NCBI GenBank assembly: GCA_008081045.1
Contig: VMDC01000006.1
Location: 1-39,520, forward strand
Reading direction: 5' to 3'
DNA: 39,520 nt
From: Gammaproteobacteria bacterium
GTDB lineage: Bacteria; Pseudomonadota; Gammaproteobacteria; Pseudomonadales; Pseudohongiellaceae
A model generated the notes under the pieces. That model saw only the letters and a list, made by a program, of their open reading frames with translations, searched no databases and was not told the origin of the DNA. The translations under genes and the position numbers were made by a program. Shown one piece after another: positions 7,476 through 15,936 of this stretch (its first letter is position 1; each line of letters starts with the position of its first letter).

Positions 7476-8558
7476 ATGTCGACTGAGATGAATATTTTCG
7501 GATTATCACTGACTTTCCGCCGCCCCGGACATGCTGGTCGCTGGTCGCTATGGATCTGTTGCGCCTGCCTGGCAGCAAGCAGCGGGTATGCGCAGGGACC
7601 TTCCCTGCAAGAGATGCATGACGATCTTACGCTTTTTTCAGGAATACTGTCTGAGGCGCTGAAACTGAACGACTCTGGTGGTCTGTTTGGTCGCAGCCTG
7701 GGTGGGATTTCCAGTACGTATCTGGTGAATCAGGGGGCCGTATTCGAGGTGAGGTCACCGTTGGCCAATCGACGTAACCGGATGGGGCTCGCTTCTCTGA
7801 GTTCAGCAATGCAGTCATTGCAGCTGCAGGAGAATCCCTTTCTTGCCATGCGCCGATCCATGCCGACAGTCTCTCTCGAGAGCCCGTCTCTGGCCGCTGA
7901 TAGCACCATCCCGGATGATCGATACCAGTTGCTTAGAGATCAGATCGCGAACATCGATTTTTCTCTGGTGGTGAACACAGCTGTGCAGCAGGCGACCCAT
8001 TCGGTGCGGGCTTTGCGGGCACTGGGGAGCGTCGACGAGGCGACCTACAATGCCCTGTTCGGAGAAATTGAAAGCCTGCGTGGGCGGGTCGGTGAGCGCG
8101 TTGACGAGTTGCGGTTGCTTGAGGCAGAACTGCGCAACAGCTCAAGCGTGAGCTCGGGTGCCCGCTCCTCTGATGACGCGCGCGATGCGCTCGCTGCCAG
8201 ACTGGAAGCGCTGATGCAGCAGCTGAGCCCCATCAGGGAAGAAGCGCTGACTCTCGCAGCAGAACTGAAAGAGAGAGCAGCGCAAGCTGAAATTGAATTT
8301 GCCGATCAGTGGCAGCGAGATTTAACAAGCCTTGAAGGGGCGCTGTATGCGAGCCTTTGCGCTTACGGTGAAACGCTTGAGCGAATCCCGGCCGATGAAT
8401 CGCTGTCCTTTGTCCTGAAAGGACTCGGTGACGAACCGACCGGCGCCCGCCGAACTGACAAGGTGCACATCGTGTTACGGTCCGATCTGTCCCGATGTGT
8501 CGAAGGGGAAATCGATTGGCCTCAGCTGCGGTCAGGTTCTGTGAGTTACAGTTACTAG
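7476..8558 (+). CDS. Exported coiled-coil protein of unknown function in the sigma-factor operon
   Basis: Not recognised as a known family. It starts 5 bp after the anti-sigma stop, so it is almost certainly cotranscribed. The 360-residue product has a long signal-peptide-like N terminus with Arg15-Arg16 and a hydrophobic stretch, WSLWICCACLAASSG, ending in GYA-Q at about 39-40. The mature part has a possible helical region (about 150-285) rich in Ala, Glu, Leu and Arg, such as VDELRLLEAELRNSS and LAARLEALMQQLSPI, predicted to be coiled coil. The C terminus (about 320-360) looks beta-rich with two cysteines. It could be the periplasmic partner that controls the anti-sigma factor; that is inference from position. 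Confidence 0.65.
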   Translation: MSTEMNIFGLSLTFRRPGHAGRWSLWICCACLAASSGYAQGPSLQEMHDDLTLFSGILSEALKLNDSGGLFGRSLGGISSTYLVNQGAVFEVRSPLANRRNRMGLASLSSAMQSLQLQENPFLAMRRSMPTVSLESPSLAADSTIPDDRYQLLRDQIANIDFSLVVNTAVQQATHSVRALRALGSVDEATYNALFGEIESLRGRVGERVDELRLLEAELRNSSSVSSGARSSDDARDALAARLEALMQQLSPIREEALTLAAELKERAAQAEIEFADQWQRDLTSLEGALYASLCAYGETLERIPADESLSFVLKGLGDEPTGARRTDKVHIVLRSDLSRCVEGEIDWPQLRSGSVSYSY

Positions 8559-8678
8559 AAATTGCAGGCAGTCGAAGTGAAATCTGTTTCCTGCCGTGTG
8601 CCCCGGTGGGACATTTTGGGGAATTTTGGGTGAAATGGTGACAAATCATTCGGTCTGCACGGAGCGCGTGAAATGGGC

Positions 8679-8706
8679 TTGGTTTTGCGCTTGCAAGTCT
8701 TATAAT
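8679..8706 (+). promoter_or_regulatory. Probable sigma-70 promoter of the zinc-ribbon gene
   Basis: A consensus -10 box TATAAT (8701-8706) lies 16 bp after TTGGTT (8679-8684), a weak -35. It precedes the zinc-ribbon gene by about 105 bp, leaving an untranslated leader. The stretch 8559-8811 otherwise holds no gene that I can see. Confidence 0.55.
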
Positions 8707-8811
8707 GTTGTCGTCATGGATCACCGCCACGAATGACGCTGGTCGGATGGGTGACCTCTCCCGCTTGGGTAAGATTAAGAACAATGAACGCCGCTTTCTA
8801 GGAGAACAAAA

Positions 8812-9201
8812 ATGGACTGCCCGAAGTGCAATTCCGCGATGCAAGAACTCAAGATTGAAACCCTGCACGGTCAGGTTGTGATCGACAAATGCGAGAGCTG
8901 TAGCGGTTTGTGGTTCGACAATGGTGAGGCGGAACAGCTGAAAGGTGACTGGATGGCCGAGTTCGCCGACAGCGGTGACCCGGAAGTGGGCAAATCCTAC
9001 AATACTGTCCGGGATATCCAGTGCCCGCGCTGCGGGAAAACCATGAAAAAACTCAATGACCCCAAGCAAAAGCATCTTGAATACGAAGCCTGCGAAGAGC
9101 ACGGCATGTTTATGGACGCAGGGGAATTTACTGATTACAAATACGAAACTCTGTTGGATATCTTCCGCGATGCGGTAGCTTCGCTGAAACGGGGCAAGTA
9201 A
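8812..9201 (+). CDS. Small TFIIB-type zinc-ribbon protein
   Basis: A 129-residue soluble protein with two zinc-ribbon units. The first has Cys3-x2-Cys6 and Cys27-x2-Cys30 followed by SGLWFDNGEAEQL, the signature of the zf-TFIIB (PF13453) family. The second has Cys71-x2-Cys74 and Cys94, with His97 possibly replacing the fourth Cys, followed by GMFMDAGEFTDY. The family is widespread in bacteria with no defined reaction. TAGGAG lies 9 bases before the ATG. It is flanked by its own promoter and a strong terminator, so it appears to be a single-gene unit. Confidence 0.85.
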   Translation: MDCPKCNSAMQELKIETLHGQVVIDKCESCSGLWFDNGEAEQLKGDWMAEFADSGDPEVGKSYNTVRDIQCPRCGKTMKKLNDPKQKHLEYEACEEHGMFMDAGEFTDYKYETLLDIFRDAVASLKRGK

Positions 9202-9244
9202 GGATGTGAGAGTCGCAGCCCTCCGTTCTGCGCCACTCGCAACG

Positions 9245-10078
9245 TTAGTCGAAATGCCATCTTGGGTGAGCCCAGATGGCATTTTTTGTGGCCGCTGACC
9301 CGAGCCCCGGGAACCTACCAATGTCGGTCCACTGCCGATCTGCTGAATGAAAGTCTGAACCCGCTGAAGCATACAGGCCCCGCTCCTGAACCATCGTCGT
9401 CAGGGTGCTCTGCTGAACCGGATTGATGCTGCCATAAGAGACTTCGGCGGCATCTCCACCGCTGTGCTGAAAATCGTCCATGAGTCTGCCGAGCTTCGAC
9501 CGGGTGAGCCCGTAGCGGCCGGGGTGCGCAAGCACCGCGATTCCTGAAGCTTGCTGTATCGCGGCAATAGCTTCATCCATTTCAGGCCACTGAGCCGCGA
9601 CAAATGCGGATCCGCCCGGACGCAGGAACCTCTTGAATGCTCTCTGCATATCTTTGGCATGAGCTTCAGCCACCAGAAATTCAGCGACATGGCTGCGGGT
9701 CCAGGAAATACAGGGTTTGGATTGCAGGTACTCAAGCAGGCCAGAAATGTTTTGCCCACTGAGTTTTTTATCCATGGCGACGATGCGGTCGCGGCGAAGT
9801 TGTTGTTGACGGCTGACATAATCATTCAGAGGTGTCGACTCGGCGTCGATGCCGAGGCCGACGATATGAATTTCCATGCCGCGCCAGCCTGCGGAAATTT
9901 CCAGCCCCGGAACCAGGGTCAGGCCGGGCGGGATCTTCCATCCTGAACAGTTCAGTAAACAGTCGTGATCAGTGATGGCCAGATGGGTCACATGGTTAGC
10001 AACGGCACGGTCCATTAGGAATTGGGGCGGGTGCTGGCCGTCAGAAAAATGGCTGTGGCAGTGGAGGTCGGCTTTCAT
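9245..10078 (-). CDS. PHP-domain phosphoesterase (RNase AM / YciV-like)
   Basis: Polymerase-and-histidinol-phosphatase family metallo-phosphoesterase, 277 residues from the ATG at 10078; a TTG four codons upstream is possible but less likely. Metal ligands visible are DLHCHSHFSDG (His6, His8, Asp13), AITDHD (about 34-39), the LVPGLEIS glutamate, LAHPGRYG and GSDFHSA near the C terminus. This set and length match the E. coli YciV/TrpH group, which hydrolyses 3',5'-nucleoside bisphosphates and trims the 5' ends of structured RNAs. Cytoplasmic. Its last codons overlap the terminator of the convergent zinc-ribbon gene. Confidence 0.87.
   Translation of the reverse strand: MKADLHCHSHFSDGQHPPQFLMDRAVANHVTHLAITDHDCLLNCSGWKIPPGLTLVPGLEISAGWRGMEIHIVGLGIDAESTPLNDYVSRQQQLRRDRIVAMDKKLSGQNISGLLEYLQSKPCISWTRSHVAEFLVAEAHAKDMQRAFKRFLRPGGSAFVAAQWPEMDEAIAAIQQASGIAVLAHPGRYGLTRSKLGRLMDDFQHSGGDAAEVSYGSINPVQQSTLTTMVQERGLYASAGSDFHSADRQWTDIGRFPGLGSAATKNAIWAHPRWHFD
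9252..9287 (+). terminator. Intrinsic terminator of the zinc-ribbon gene, inside the end of the opposing PHP gene
   Basis: AAATGCCATCT (9252-9262) pairs perfectly with AGATGGCATTT (9274-9284). The inner GGG/CCC pairs (9264-9266 with 9271-9273) follow a single bulged T, the loop is TGAG, and a T run covers 9282-9287. The element terminates plus-strand transcription. On the other strand the same bases encode the last residues of the PHP-domain protein (AIWAHPRWHF). Confidence 0.88.
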
Positions 10079-10598
10079 CTCAGGTCTCAAAACGGATTCT
10101 TCGTCGCTTTTCAGCGATTAACACCGAAGACGGATCGAGAAGCGGTGGGTCAAGCTGCTGAGAAGACTGTTGCTGTACTCGGGTACGGAACCGTGCAGCG
10201 CAAGCGTTCATGTTGGTGCCATCCGCCCATTGATGTGTTCGGGTGCTTCGTAAAAAGTGAGCGTTCAACAGCGATGCAGCTCACTGTCGCCGAAATGAGC
10301 CGGTCTCTGCTGCAGTAGGACCAAATAGGCGGGATGTCATTACTACGCTCTTTTACGCAGAGCTGGATTGGTATGCCGTATCACGGTCTGACCGCTGGCA
10401 AAAATCGCAGGGTGATCTCCCCTGTCGAAGGTTCCGCACACCGGCTGTTGAGGATGGTAGAAATCCGGGCCGCGCAGCAATTCGCTTTGGCGAGGCGGGC
10501 ACGGCTTGCCGCGAACCGCGCTGGGCGGCGCAACTAGTTGACTGTTTTGCTTGGTGATTGAATACTACGGGTCTGGTCCCAATCGCGGCAGGAGATTC
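10079..10598. other. 520-bp stretch without a recognised gene upstream of iscR
   Basis: It separates the minus-strand PHP gene from plus-strand iscR. Short frames at 10022-10318 and 10334-10537 on the plus strand encode peptides without recognisable motifs and lack convincing ribosome sites. No tRNA, 6S, SRP, tmRNA or RNase P core was recognised. The last 60 bp hold the iscR promoter. The rest could hold the PHP promoter, an unrecognised small RNA, or a decayed gene. Confidence 0.5.
10538..10566 (+). promoter_or_regulatory. iscR promoter
   Basis: TTGACT (10538-10543) and AATACT (10561-10566) are separated by exactly 17 bp and lie 33 bp before the iscR ATG. IscR represses its own promoter in well-studied relatives, but I could not confidently match an IscR type 1 site to these bases. 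Confidence 0.7.
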
Positions 10599-11111
10599 AT
10601 GCGTCTCACCACTAAAGGCCGTTATGCGGTCACCGCCATGCTTGATCTGGCCATTCATCGTGAGCAGGGGCCGATCAGTCTTGCAGACATTTCTCTGCGC
10701 CAGAGTATCTCGCTGTCCTATTTAGAGCAGCTCTTTGCGCGCCTGCGTAAAGGCAGCCTGGTGAAAAGTGTGCGCGGGCCGGGGGGAGGTTATGAGCTCG
10801 ACGGAACGCCCGAGCACATCAAAATTTCTCACATCATCGACGCCGTCAATGAGTCGGTCGACACGACCAAATGCCGGGGTGCCGGTAATTGTCAGGGCGG
10901 GGAGACCTGTCTGACGCATCACCTGTGGGAGGATCTGAGTGAGCAGATTCACGATTTTTTGCAGGGCGTCAGCCTGGCTGATCTGGTGACAAAAAATGAA
11001 GTCAGGCAAATAGCCCGCAACCAGGATAAGAAGCAGAACCGGCTGAGTTCATCGACCAGCAGCGATGACTCCGTTCTGGTCGATTCGCAGATTCCGGCAA
11101 CAGCCCTTTGA
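10599..11111 (+). CDS. iscR: Fe-S cluster-sensing transcriptional regulator IscR
   Basis: Rrf2-family regulator, 170 residues from the ATG at 10599 (CAGGAG upstream); an in-frame TTG or GTG near 10551 would lie inside the promoter. The start [18 protein letters not shown] is typical. The winged helix (about 1-70) includes [29 protein letters not shown], given here only as a region. The three cluster-ligating cysteines Cys92, Cys98 and Cys104 and ligand His107 sit at exactly the positions known from E. coli IscR. The C-terminal tail (about 140-170) is polar and probably disordered. It likely controls iscS 21 bp downstream and itself. Confidence 0.96.
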   Translation: MRLTTKGRYAVTAMLDLAIHREQGPISLADISLRQSISLSYLEQLFARLRKGSLVKSVRGPGGGYELDGTPEHIKISHIIDAVNESVDTTKCRGAGNCQGGETCLTHHLWEDLSEQIHDFLQGVSLADLVTKNEVRQIARNQDKKQNRLSSSTSSDDSVLVDSQIPATAL

Positions 11112-11132
11112 AGTCAGGAGAATTGGGTTCCG

Positions 11133-12320
11133 ATGCAGCTTCCTATTTATCTAGATTATTCCTCTACCAATCCGGTTGACACCAGAGTGGCCGCCAAGAT
11201 GGTGGAGTGCCTTACCCTGGACGGAAATTTTGGTAACCCGGCTTCGCGGTCGCATATGTCTGGCTGGAAAGCCGAAGAGGCAGTAGAGACGGCTCGTCGT
11301 CAGGTGGCTGACCTGATCCACTGTGACCCCAGAGAAATTGTTTGGACCTCTGGCGCGACGGAATCGGATAATCTCGCGATCAAGGGTGCGGCGAAGTTTT
11401 ACCGGGAGAAGGGCCGGCATCTGGTTACCTCGGTGATAGAGCACAAAGCCGTGCTCGACAGCTGTAAGCAGCTTGAGCAGGAAGGTTTCTCTGTGACCTA
11501 TCTGACCCCCGACTCCCGGGGAATGATCAGCCCCGCGCAGGTCGCCGCTGCGATTCGCCCGGACACGACGCTGGTGTCTCTCATGCATGTGAACAATGAA
11601 ATTGGCGTGGTCAACGACATCCGGGCAATAGGCGAAGTTACCAGGCAGCACGGGGTCTTGCTGCATGTTGATGCGGCCCAGAGTGCCGGAAAAATCGCGA
11701 TTGATTTGTCACAGATGCAGGTCGATCTGATGTCGCTGACGGCCCACAAAATCTACGGGCCCAAAGGCATCGGCGCCCTGTACGTGCGACGTCAGCCAAA
11801 AGTCAGAATTGAACCGCAGGTGCACGGAGGCGGGCACGAGCAGGGCATGCGCTCGGGCACGTTGCCAACGCATCAGATTGTCGGAATGGGAGAAGCATTT
11901 GCACTGGCTATGAACGAGATGGCTGCCGAGAATGCGCGGATTCTTGCCCTGCGCAATCGACTGCTGAATGGTCTGAAAGCGATCCCGGCGATAAGCGTCA
12001 ACGGCGATCTGGAGCAGCGCGTGCCCGGCAATCTCAACGTCAGCTTCGGCTATGTCGAGGGTGAATCACTGATGCTGGCTCTGAGAGATCTGGAGATTTC
12101 ATCGGGATCTGCCTGTACTTCCGCCAGTCTCGAGCCGTCCTACGTCTTGCGTGCCCTCGGCTTGTCAGATGAACTTGCGCACAGTTCGGTGCGAATCACG
12201 GTCGGACGCTTCAGCACAGAAGAGGAGATTGACTATGCGGTGGCGGTCATCGAGAAGGCGGTGGCAAAGCTGCGGGAGGGCTCCGCGCAATGGCTGGCCC
12301 GTGATTCTGCGACCGGATAA
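11133..12320 (+). CDS. iscS: Cysteine desulfurase IscS with an atypical C terminus
   Basis: PLP enzyme that takes sulfur from cysteine for Fe-S clusters and thio-modified tRNA. Key residues match E. coli numbering: His104, Lys206 ([14 protein letters not shown] Schiff base) and the mobile-loop Cys328 in [33 protein letters not shown] (235-246) is also typical. The protein is 395 residues, against about 404 for the family. After [20 protein letters not shown], the usual SPLWEMYKEG...W-x-HH-type tail that contacts IscU is replaced by [12 protein letters not shown]. Other frames downstream do not restore it. iscU, iscA, hscBA and fdx do not follow. AGGAG lies about 11 bases before the ATG. Confidence 0.93.
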   Translation: MQLPIYLDYSSTNPVDTRVAAKMVECLTLDGNFGNPASRSHMSGWKAEEAVETARRQVADLIHCDPREIVWTSGATESDNLAIKGAAKFYREKGRHLVTSVIEHKAVLDSCKQLEQEGFSVTYLTPDSRGMISPAQVAAAIRPDTTLVSLMHVNNEIGVVNDIRAIGEVTRQHGVLLHVDAAQSAGKIAIDLSQMQVDLMSLTAHKIYGPKGIGALYVRRQPKVRIEPQVHGGGHEQGMRSGTLPTHQIVGMGEAFALAMNEMAAENARILALRNRLLNGLKAIPAISVNGDLEQRVPGNLNVSFGYVEGESLMLALRDLEISSGSACTSASLEPSYVLRALGLSDELAHSSVRITVGRFSTEEEIDYAVAVIEKAVAKLREGSAQWLARDSATG

Positions 12321-12418
12321 ACCGCTCCCGGCAGGCCTGCTGCGACAGCGCTCACAGGCTCTGTGCTAATCGCCTGAATTGCTGAGCTTTTTTCGCTGAG
12401 ATTACTGCGCCAAAATCG

Positions 12419-12447
12419 TGCAAAATCGCGAAAATTCCGCGTATAAT
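12419..12447 (+). promoter_or_regulatory. Probable ndk promoter
   Basis: A consensus -10 TATAAT (12442-12447) lies 40 bp before the ndk ATG, with a poor -35 around TGCAAA (12419-12424). It suggests ndk can be transcribed independently of iscRS. Confidence 0.5.
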
Positions 12448-12486
12448 GCGCGATCTTTTGCGACCACCAAACCGATTGGAGTAACC

Positions 12487-12915
12487 ATGGCGATCGAACG
12501 AACCCTTTCCATAATTAAGCCTGATGCTGTAGCCAAGAACGTGATTGGCGAGATCTATACCCGCTTTGAACAGGCGGGGCTCAAAATCGTGGCATCTAAA
12601 ATGGTGCAGCTGACTGATGAGACCGCTGGTGGCTTTTATGCTGAGCATCAGGGTAAAGGCTTCTACGGCGACCTGATCGAGTTTATGACTTCGGGCCCCG
12701 TTGTGGTTCAGGTGCTCGAAGGCGAGAATGCTGTTCTGCTCAACCGTGAACTGATGGGCGCCACCAATCCCGCCGAGGCAGCACCCGGCACGATTCGGTC
12801 CGACTTTGCTCAGTCTATTGATGCCAATGCGGTGCATGGTTCCGATTCCACCACTTCTGCGGAGCGGGAAGTCAGCTATTTCTTTACGCAAGAAGAAATC
12901 TGCCCGCGCAGCTAA
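12487..12915 (+). CDS. ndk: Nucleoside diphosphate kinase
   Basis: Transfers the terminal phosphate of ATP to nucleoside diphosphates, balancing cytoplasmic NTP and dNTP pools. It has 142 residues from the ATG at 12487 (GGAG 5 bases upstream); an upstream in-frame ATG at 12418 lies before the promoter's -10 box. It has the family start [15 protein letters not shown] with Lys11, the nucleotide-binding [15 protein letters not shown], and catalytic His117 in the NAVHGSDS motif. In several gammaproteobacteria ndk lies next to the end of the isc operon, so its position just after iscS suggests that the genes normally lying between have been lost or moved. Confidence 0.97.
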   Translation: MAIERTLSIIKPDAVAKNVIGEIYTRFEQAGLKIVASKMVQLTDETAGGFYAEHQGKGFYGDLIEFMTSGPVVVQVLEGENAVLLNRELMGATNPAEAAPGTIRSDFAQSIDANAVHGSDSTTSAEREVSYFFTQEEICPRS

Positions 12916-12951
12916 GCGCCCGGCAAACGCGGGGGCTCTCAGGGAGCGATC

Positions 12952-14151
12952 ATGAAACCTAACCTGCTCGGCTTGAGTCGAGAGAAGATGAAAGCGCTGT
13001 TCTCCGAGCTGGAGGAGAAGCCCTTTCGCGCCCAGCAGGTTATGCAGTGGATTCATCAGCGTGGGGTGCTAGATCTCAATGAGATGACGGATATCTCAAA
13101 GGTGCTGCGCGGTAAACTGGAACAACTGGTTGAGATCAGAGCGCCGAAAGTTGTGGCTGATTATCCCTCAGAGGACGGCAGCCACAAATGGATCATTGAA
13201 GTGGCCTCTGGCTCGCGTGTCGAAATGGTGTTCATACCGGAGGGCAGCAGAGGAACGCTGTGCGTTTCCTCCCAGGCGGGTTGCTCCCTTGACTGCAGCT
13301 TTTGTGCGACGGGTAAGCAAGGATTTAACAGCAACCTGACCGTTGCCGAGATCATCGGACAGGTGTGGCTGGCGCGGCAACAGCTTGACGGCTTCGATGC
13401 CGCGGCGCAGCGTCGGATCTCCAACGTTGTCATGATGGGCATGGGGGAGCCGCTCATGAACTTTGAGCCGGTGATGGATGCGGTCAGTCTCATGATGGAC
13501 GATTGGGCCTACGGGCTTTCCAAGCGAAAGGTCACCATCAGTACTTCAGGAGTGGTGCCAGCCATACGGCGAATGAAAGAGTACACCGATGCGTCTCTCG
13601 CCGTTTCCCTGCACGCGCCCAATGATGCATTGCGCAGCAGCATCATGCCAATCAACAAAAAGTACCCGATTGCCGAACTGATGGATGCGGTGAAAGAGTA
13701 TATGTCGAGCCTCCAGGACAAGCGCGTTCCGGTGATTGAATATACGGTGATAAAGGGTGTGAATGATCATCGTCAGCATGCCAGAGAGCTCGCGGAATTA
13801 TTGAAAACACTGCCTTGCAAGATCAATCTGATTCCGTTCAACCCGTTTTCTCTGAGCGACTACAGACGTCCCAGTGATTCAGTGATCAGCAATTTTCGCG
13901 AGATACTTCAGCGTGCCGGTTTTACGGTAACTGTCCGCACCACCCGGGCTGATGACATTGGCGCTGCCTGTGGTCAGTTGGTCGGAGATGTTGAGGATCA
14001 GACCCGTCGCCAGGAGCGCCACGCCCGTCGTGCTGAAGCCAGGCAGAATGAAGCGTCCGAGCATTCCGGTCAGAGTCGCGTTGAGCGCGCCCGGATTCTG
14101 GCCAGCACCGGCAAGGCTGCAGCGTCCGACCCACTTGTGCTGGGGTCATAA
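12952..14151 (+). CDS. rlmN: Dual-specificity rRNA/tRNA adenine C2-methyltransferase RlmN
   Basis: Radical-SAM enzyme that methylates C2 of A2503 in 23S rRNA and A37 in some tRNAs. The cluster motif is Cys111-x3-Cys115-x2-Cys118 in CSLDCSFCATGKQGF. MMGMGEPLMN (161-170) is the SAM-binding GEP region, and Cys340 in DDIGAACGQL is the likely methyl-carrying cysteine. The 399-residue length includes a polar, Arg/Ala/Glu-rich C-terminal extension after residue 350 without recognisable structure. GGGAG lies 5-10 bases before the ATG. It starts the tight plus-strand array running to der, with pilW only 3 bp downstream. Confidence 0.96.
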   Translation: MKPNLLGLSREKMKALFSELEEKPFRAQQVMQWIHQRGVLDLNEMTDISKVLRGKLEQLVEIRAPKVVADYPSEDGSHKWIIEVASGSRVEMVFIPEGSRGTLCVSSQAGCSLDCSFCATGKQGFNSNLTVAEIIGQVWLARQQLDGFDAAAQRRISNVVMMGMGEPLMNFEPVMDAVSLMMDDWAYGLSKRKVTISTSGVVPAIRRMKEYTDASLAVSLHAPNDALRSSIMPINKKYPIAELMDAVKEYMSSLQDKRVPVIEYTVIKGVNDHRQHARELAELLKTLPCKINLIPFNPFSLSDYRRPSDSVISNFREILQRAGFTVTVRTTRADDIGAACGQLVGDVEDQTRRQERHARRAEARQNEASEHSGQSRVERARILASTGKAAASDPLVLGS

Positions 14152-14154
14152 GCC

Positions 14155-14967
14155 ATGTTCCGCGCTGTCGTCTACCACGTCCTTCGGTTTGCCAGATACT
14201 TTTTCTGGGCGTCTGTCCTCGTGGTGATGAATGCCTGTGTGACGACCACAACAGGCGGATTCAACGTGGAGCCTTCGGATGAAGAATCCCTGGAAAATTA
14301 TATACAGCTGGCCGTGGCTTACTTCGATGCCAATGATATGCCCAATGCGCGTCGTCATCTGAATAATGCGCTGGAGATAGACAGCCGAAATTCCGAGGCC
14401 TACAACATTCTGGCGCTGATCTCCCAGCGGGAAGGCGATCTGGAACTTGCGATCGAAAATTTCCAGCGGGCGGTGCGTCTCGATCAAGACAATGCAAGGG
14501 CTCGGAATAATTACGCTGCCCTGCTGTTTTCCATGGGGGATTATGAGAGCGCCTTTGACGAGCTGTTGACCGTCACGCAGGATGCTATGTACGAAGGCCG
14601 GGCCGTGGCGTTTGAAAATCTTGGTCGCAGCGCGGTGAGTCTCGATCGCCCGGAAGAAGCTGAAGTCGCTTTTACGCGTGCCCTGCAGTTGAACAGCAAT
14701 CTGTACATCTCATCAATTGAACTTGCCCTGTTGCGCTTTCAGCGTGGTGACTGGCCGGGGGCGCGGCAGGCGTTTCGACAGTACCTCACGACCACCGAAT
14801 TCTACAGTCTGCCGCATACCCCGAGGGCTCTGCTTGCGGGTATCATCATTGAAGGCCGATTCAACAATCAGAAACTGGTTGATGACTTTACCCGTATACT
14901 GACAACTCTCTATCAGGATTCTCCAGAATACGCGGAGCTACAGCAGAGAATGACCGATGCCAACTGA
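14155..14967 (+). CDS. pilW: Type IV pilus biogenesis/stability lipoprotein, PilW/PilF-like
   Basis: Outer-membrane pilotin that helps the PilQ secretin assemble. The 270-residue protein begins with a lipoprotein-like signal ending in NAC at Cys28 (residues about 15-28), although the lipobox VMNAC is not ideal. Several TPR repeats follow, such as LAVAYFDANDMPNARRHLNNALEI, summarised here as residues about 52-190. The position between rlmN and rodZ is the classic gammaproteobacterial location of pilF/pilW. It overlaps rodZ by 11 bp. No ribosome site is obvious, so translation may be coupled to rlmN. Confidence 0.87.
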   Translation: MFRAVVYHVLRFARYFFWASVLVVMNACVTTTTGGFNVEPSDEESLENYIQLAVAYFDANDMPNARRHLNNALEIDSRNSEAYNILALISQREGDLELAIENFQRAVRLDQDNARARNNYAALLFSMGDYESAFDELLTVTQDAMYEGRAVAFENLGRSAVSLDRPEEAEVAFTRALQLNSNLYISSIELALLRFQRGDWPGARQAFRQYLTTTEFYSLPHTPRALLAGIIIEGRFNNQKLVDDFTRILTTLYQDSPEYAELQQRMTDAN

Positions 14968-15934
14968 AGCGTCATCAGAAACTGCCCCGGAAGAGTCGCT
15001 TGCCGGCGGCGCAGCTGACAATATCAGTCCGCTCTCGCCCGGCCAGATGCTCAGTGCTGCCCGGGTGCAGCAAAACCTGACGCAGCGGGAAGTTGCAGAA
15101 ACGCTCCACATCACGATGCATTATGTGAATGCGATAGAACATGATGAGCATGACAAACTGCCGGGGGCCGTTTTTGCCAAGGGTTATATCAAGCGCTATG
15201 CCGAGATTATGGCGCTTGACGAAACAGCGGTGATGGTCGCCTATGAAGGCCTCGGCTATGCCAGTCCGGCCGCGATTGCGGGCACCGGCAGAAATACAAG
15301 AAAACCACGACGCGTTGGCAAATCGCTGTGGGCAGTGGCCGCATCGGCCGCGGTTTTTATCAGTCTTTTCCTGGGGCTCTGGGCTTGGAATGGTGAGGAT
15401 GCCGATACACCGGCAGGTTCACTAGAACCGGCTCTCAGCGAGTCGCCAGAATCGTCCGGCCCGGCGCAACCGTTAACTGCCATGCCGGCTGCTCCGGCCG
15501 ACAGCGATTCCGCGTCTCGGCGTGCAGCGGCTGTAGTGAGGGACCCCCTGTCTTTGCCGTTGGCAAGCCCGCAACAGGCAACGGTCGATGGGCGGGCGGT
15601 TTCGGGATCAGTCAATCGGGCGGAGATCGACGAGGGAAACGCCAGCGGATTGGATTCTGCCGAGCCGGCGACTGTGGTGGAAGGTGAAGGCAAGGATACG
15701 CTCAAGCTGAGTTTCAGCGGAACGAGCTGGATCGAAGTCAGAGACAGTGGTGACGGTGACAGATATCGCGAACTGAGGATGGCTGGCGATGTGCTGGAAA
15801 TCAAAGGCGTGGCGCCGTTCGATGTATTCCTCGGTGATGCGCCCCGGATCCGGCTGTCCTTGAACGGTAATGACATTGATCTCTCACAAGAACCGCGTAT
15901 CGACAATTCTGTACAACTGACTGTAGGCCTCTGA
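14957..15934 (+). CDS. rodZ: Cytoskeletal/cell-shape protein RodZ
   Basis: Links the MreB cytoskeleton to the cell-wall elongation complex. The 325-residue protein has an N-terminal helix-turn-helix (HTH_25, about residues 27-100, [21 protein letters not shown]), a basic linker, a transmembrane segment (about 123-143), a long Ser/Pro/Ala-rich periplasmic linker (145-245) and a C-terminal DUF4115 domain (about 247-325, [13 protein letters not shown]). This order is diagnostic. It overlaps pilW by 11 bp and is followed 2 bp later by ispG, as in many gammaproteobacteria. Confidence 0.93.
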   Translation: MPTEASSETAPEESLAGGAADNISPLSPGQMLSAARVQQNLTQREVAETLHITMHYVNAIEHDEHDKLPGAVFAKGYIKRYAEIMALDETAVMVAYEGLGYASPAAIAGTGRNTRKPRRVGKSLWAVAASAAVFISLFLGLWAWNGEDADTPAGSLEPALSESPESSGPAQPLTAMPAAPADSDSASRRAAAVVRDPLSLPLASPQQATVDGRAVSGSVNRAEIDEGNASGLDSAEPATVVEGEGKDTLKLSFSGTSWIEVRDSGDGDRYRELRMAGDVLEIKGVAPFDVFLGDAPRIRLSLNGNDIDLSQEPRIDNSVQLTVGL

Positions 15935-15936
15935 AC

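Noticed and set aside
8233..9372. A 379-codon minus-strand frame covering the coiled-coil gene end and the zinc-ribbon gene
   Set aside because: It is antisense to the zinc-ribbon gene, which has a promoter, a ribosome site and conserved cysteines, and it overlaps the PHP gene on its own strand. No protein features support it.
10501..10600. An IscR type 1 or type 2 operator in the iscR promoter
   Set aside because: Expected biologically, but the bases do not match the consensus forms I know well enough to claim a site.
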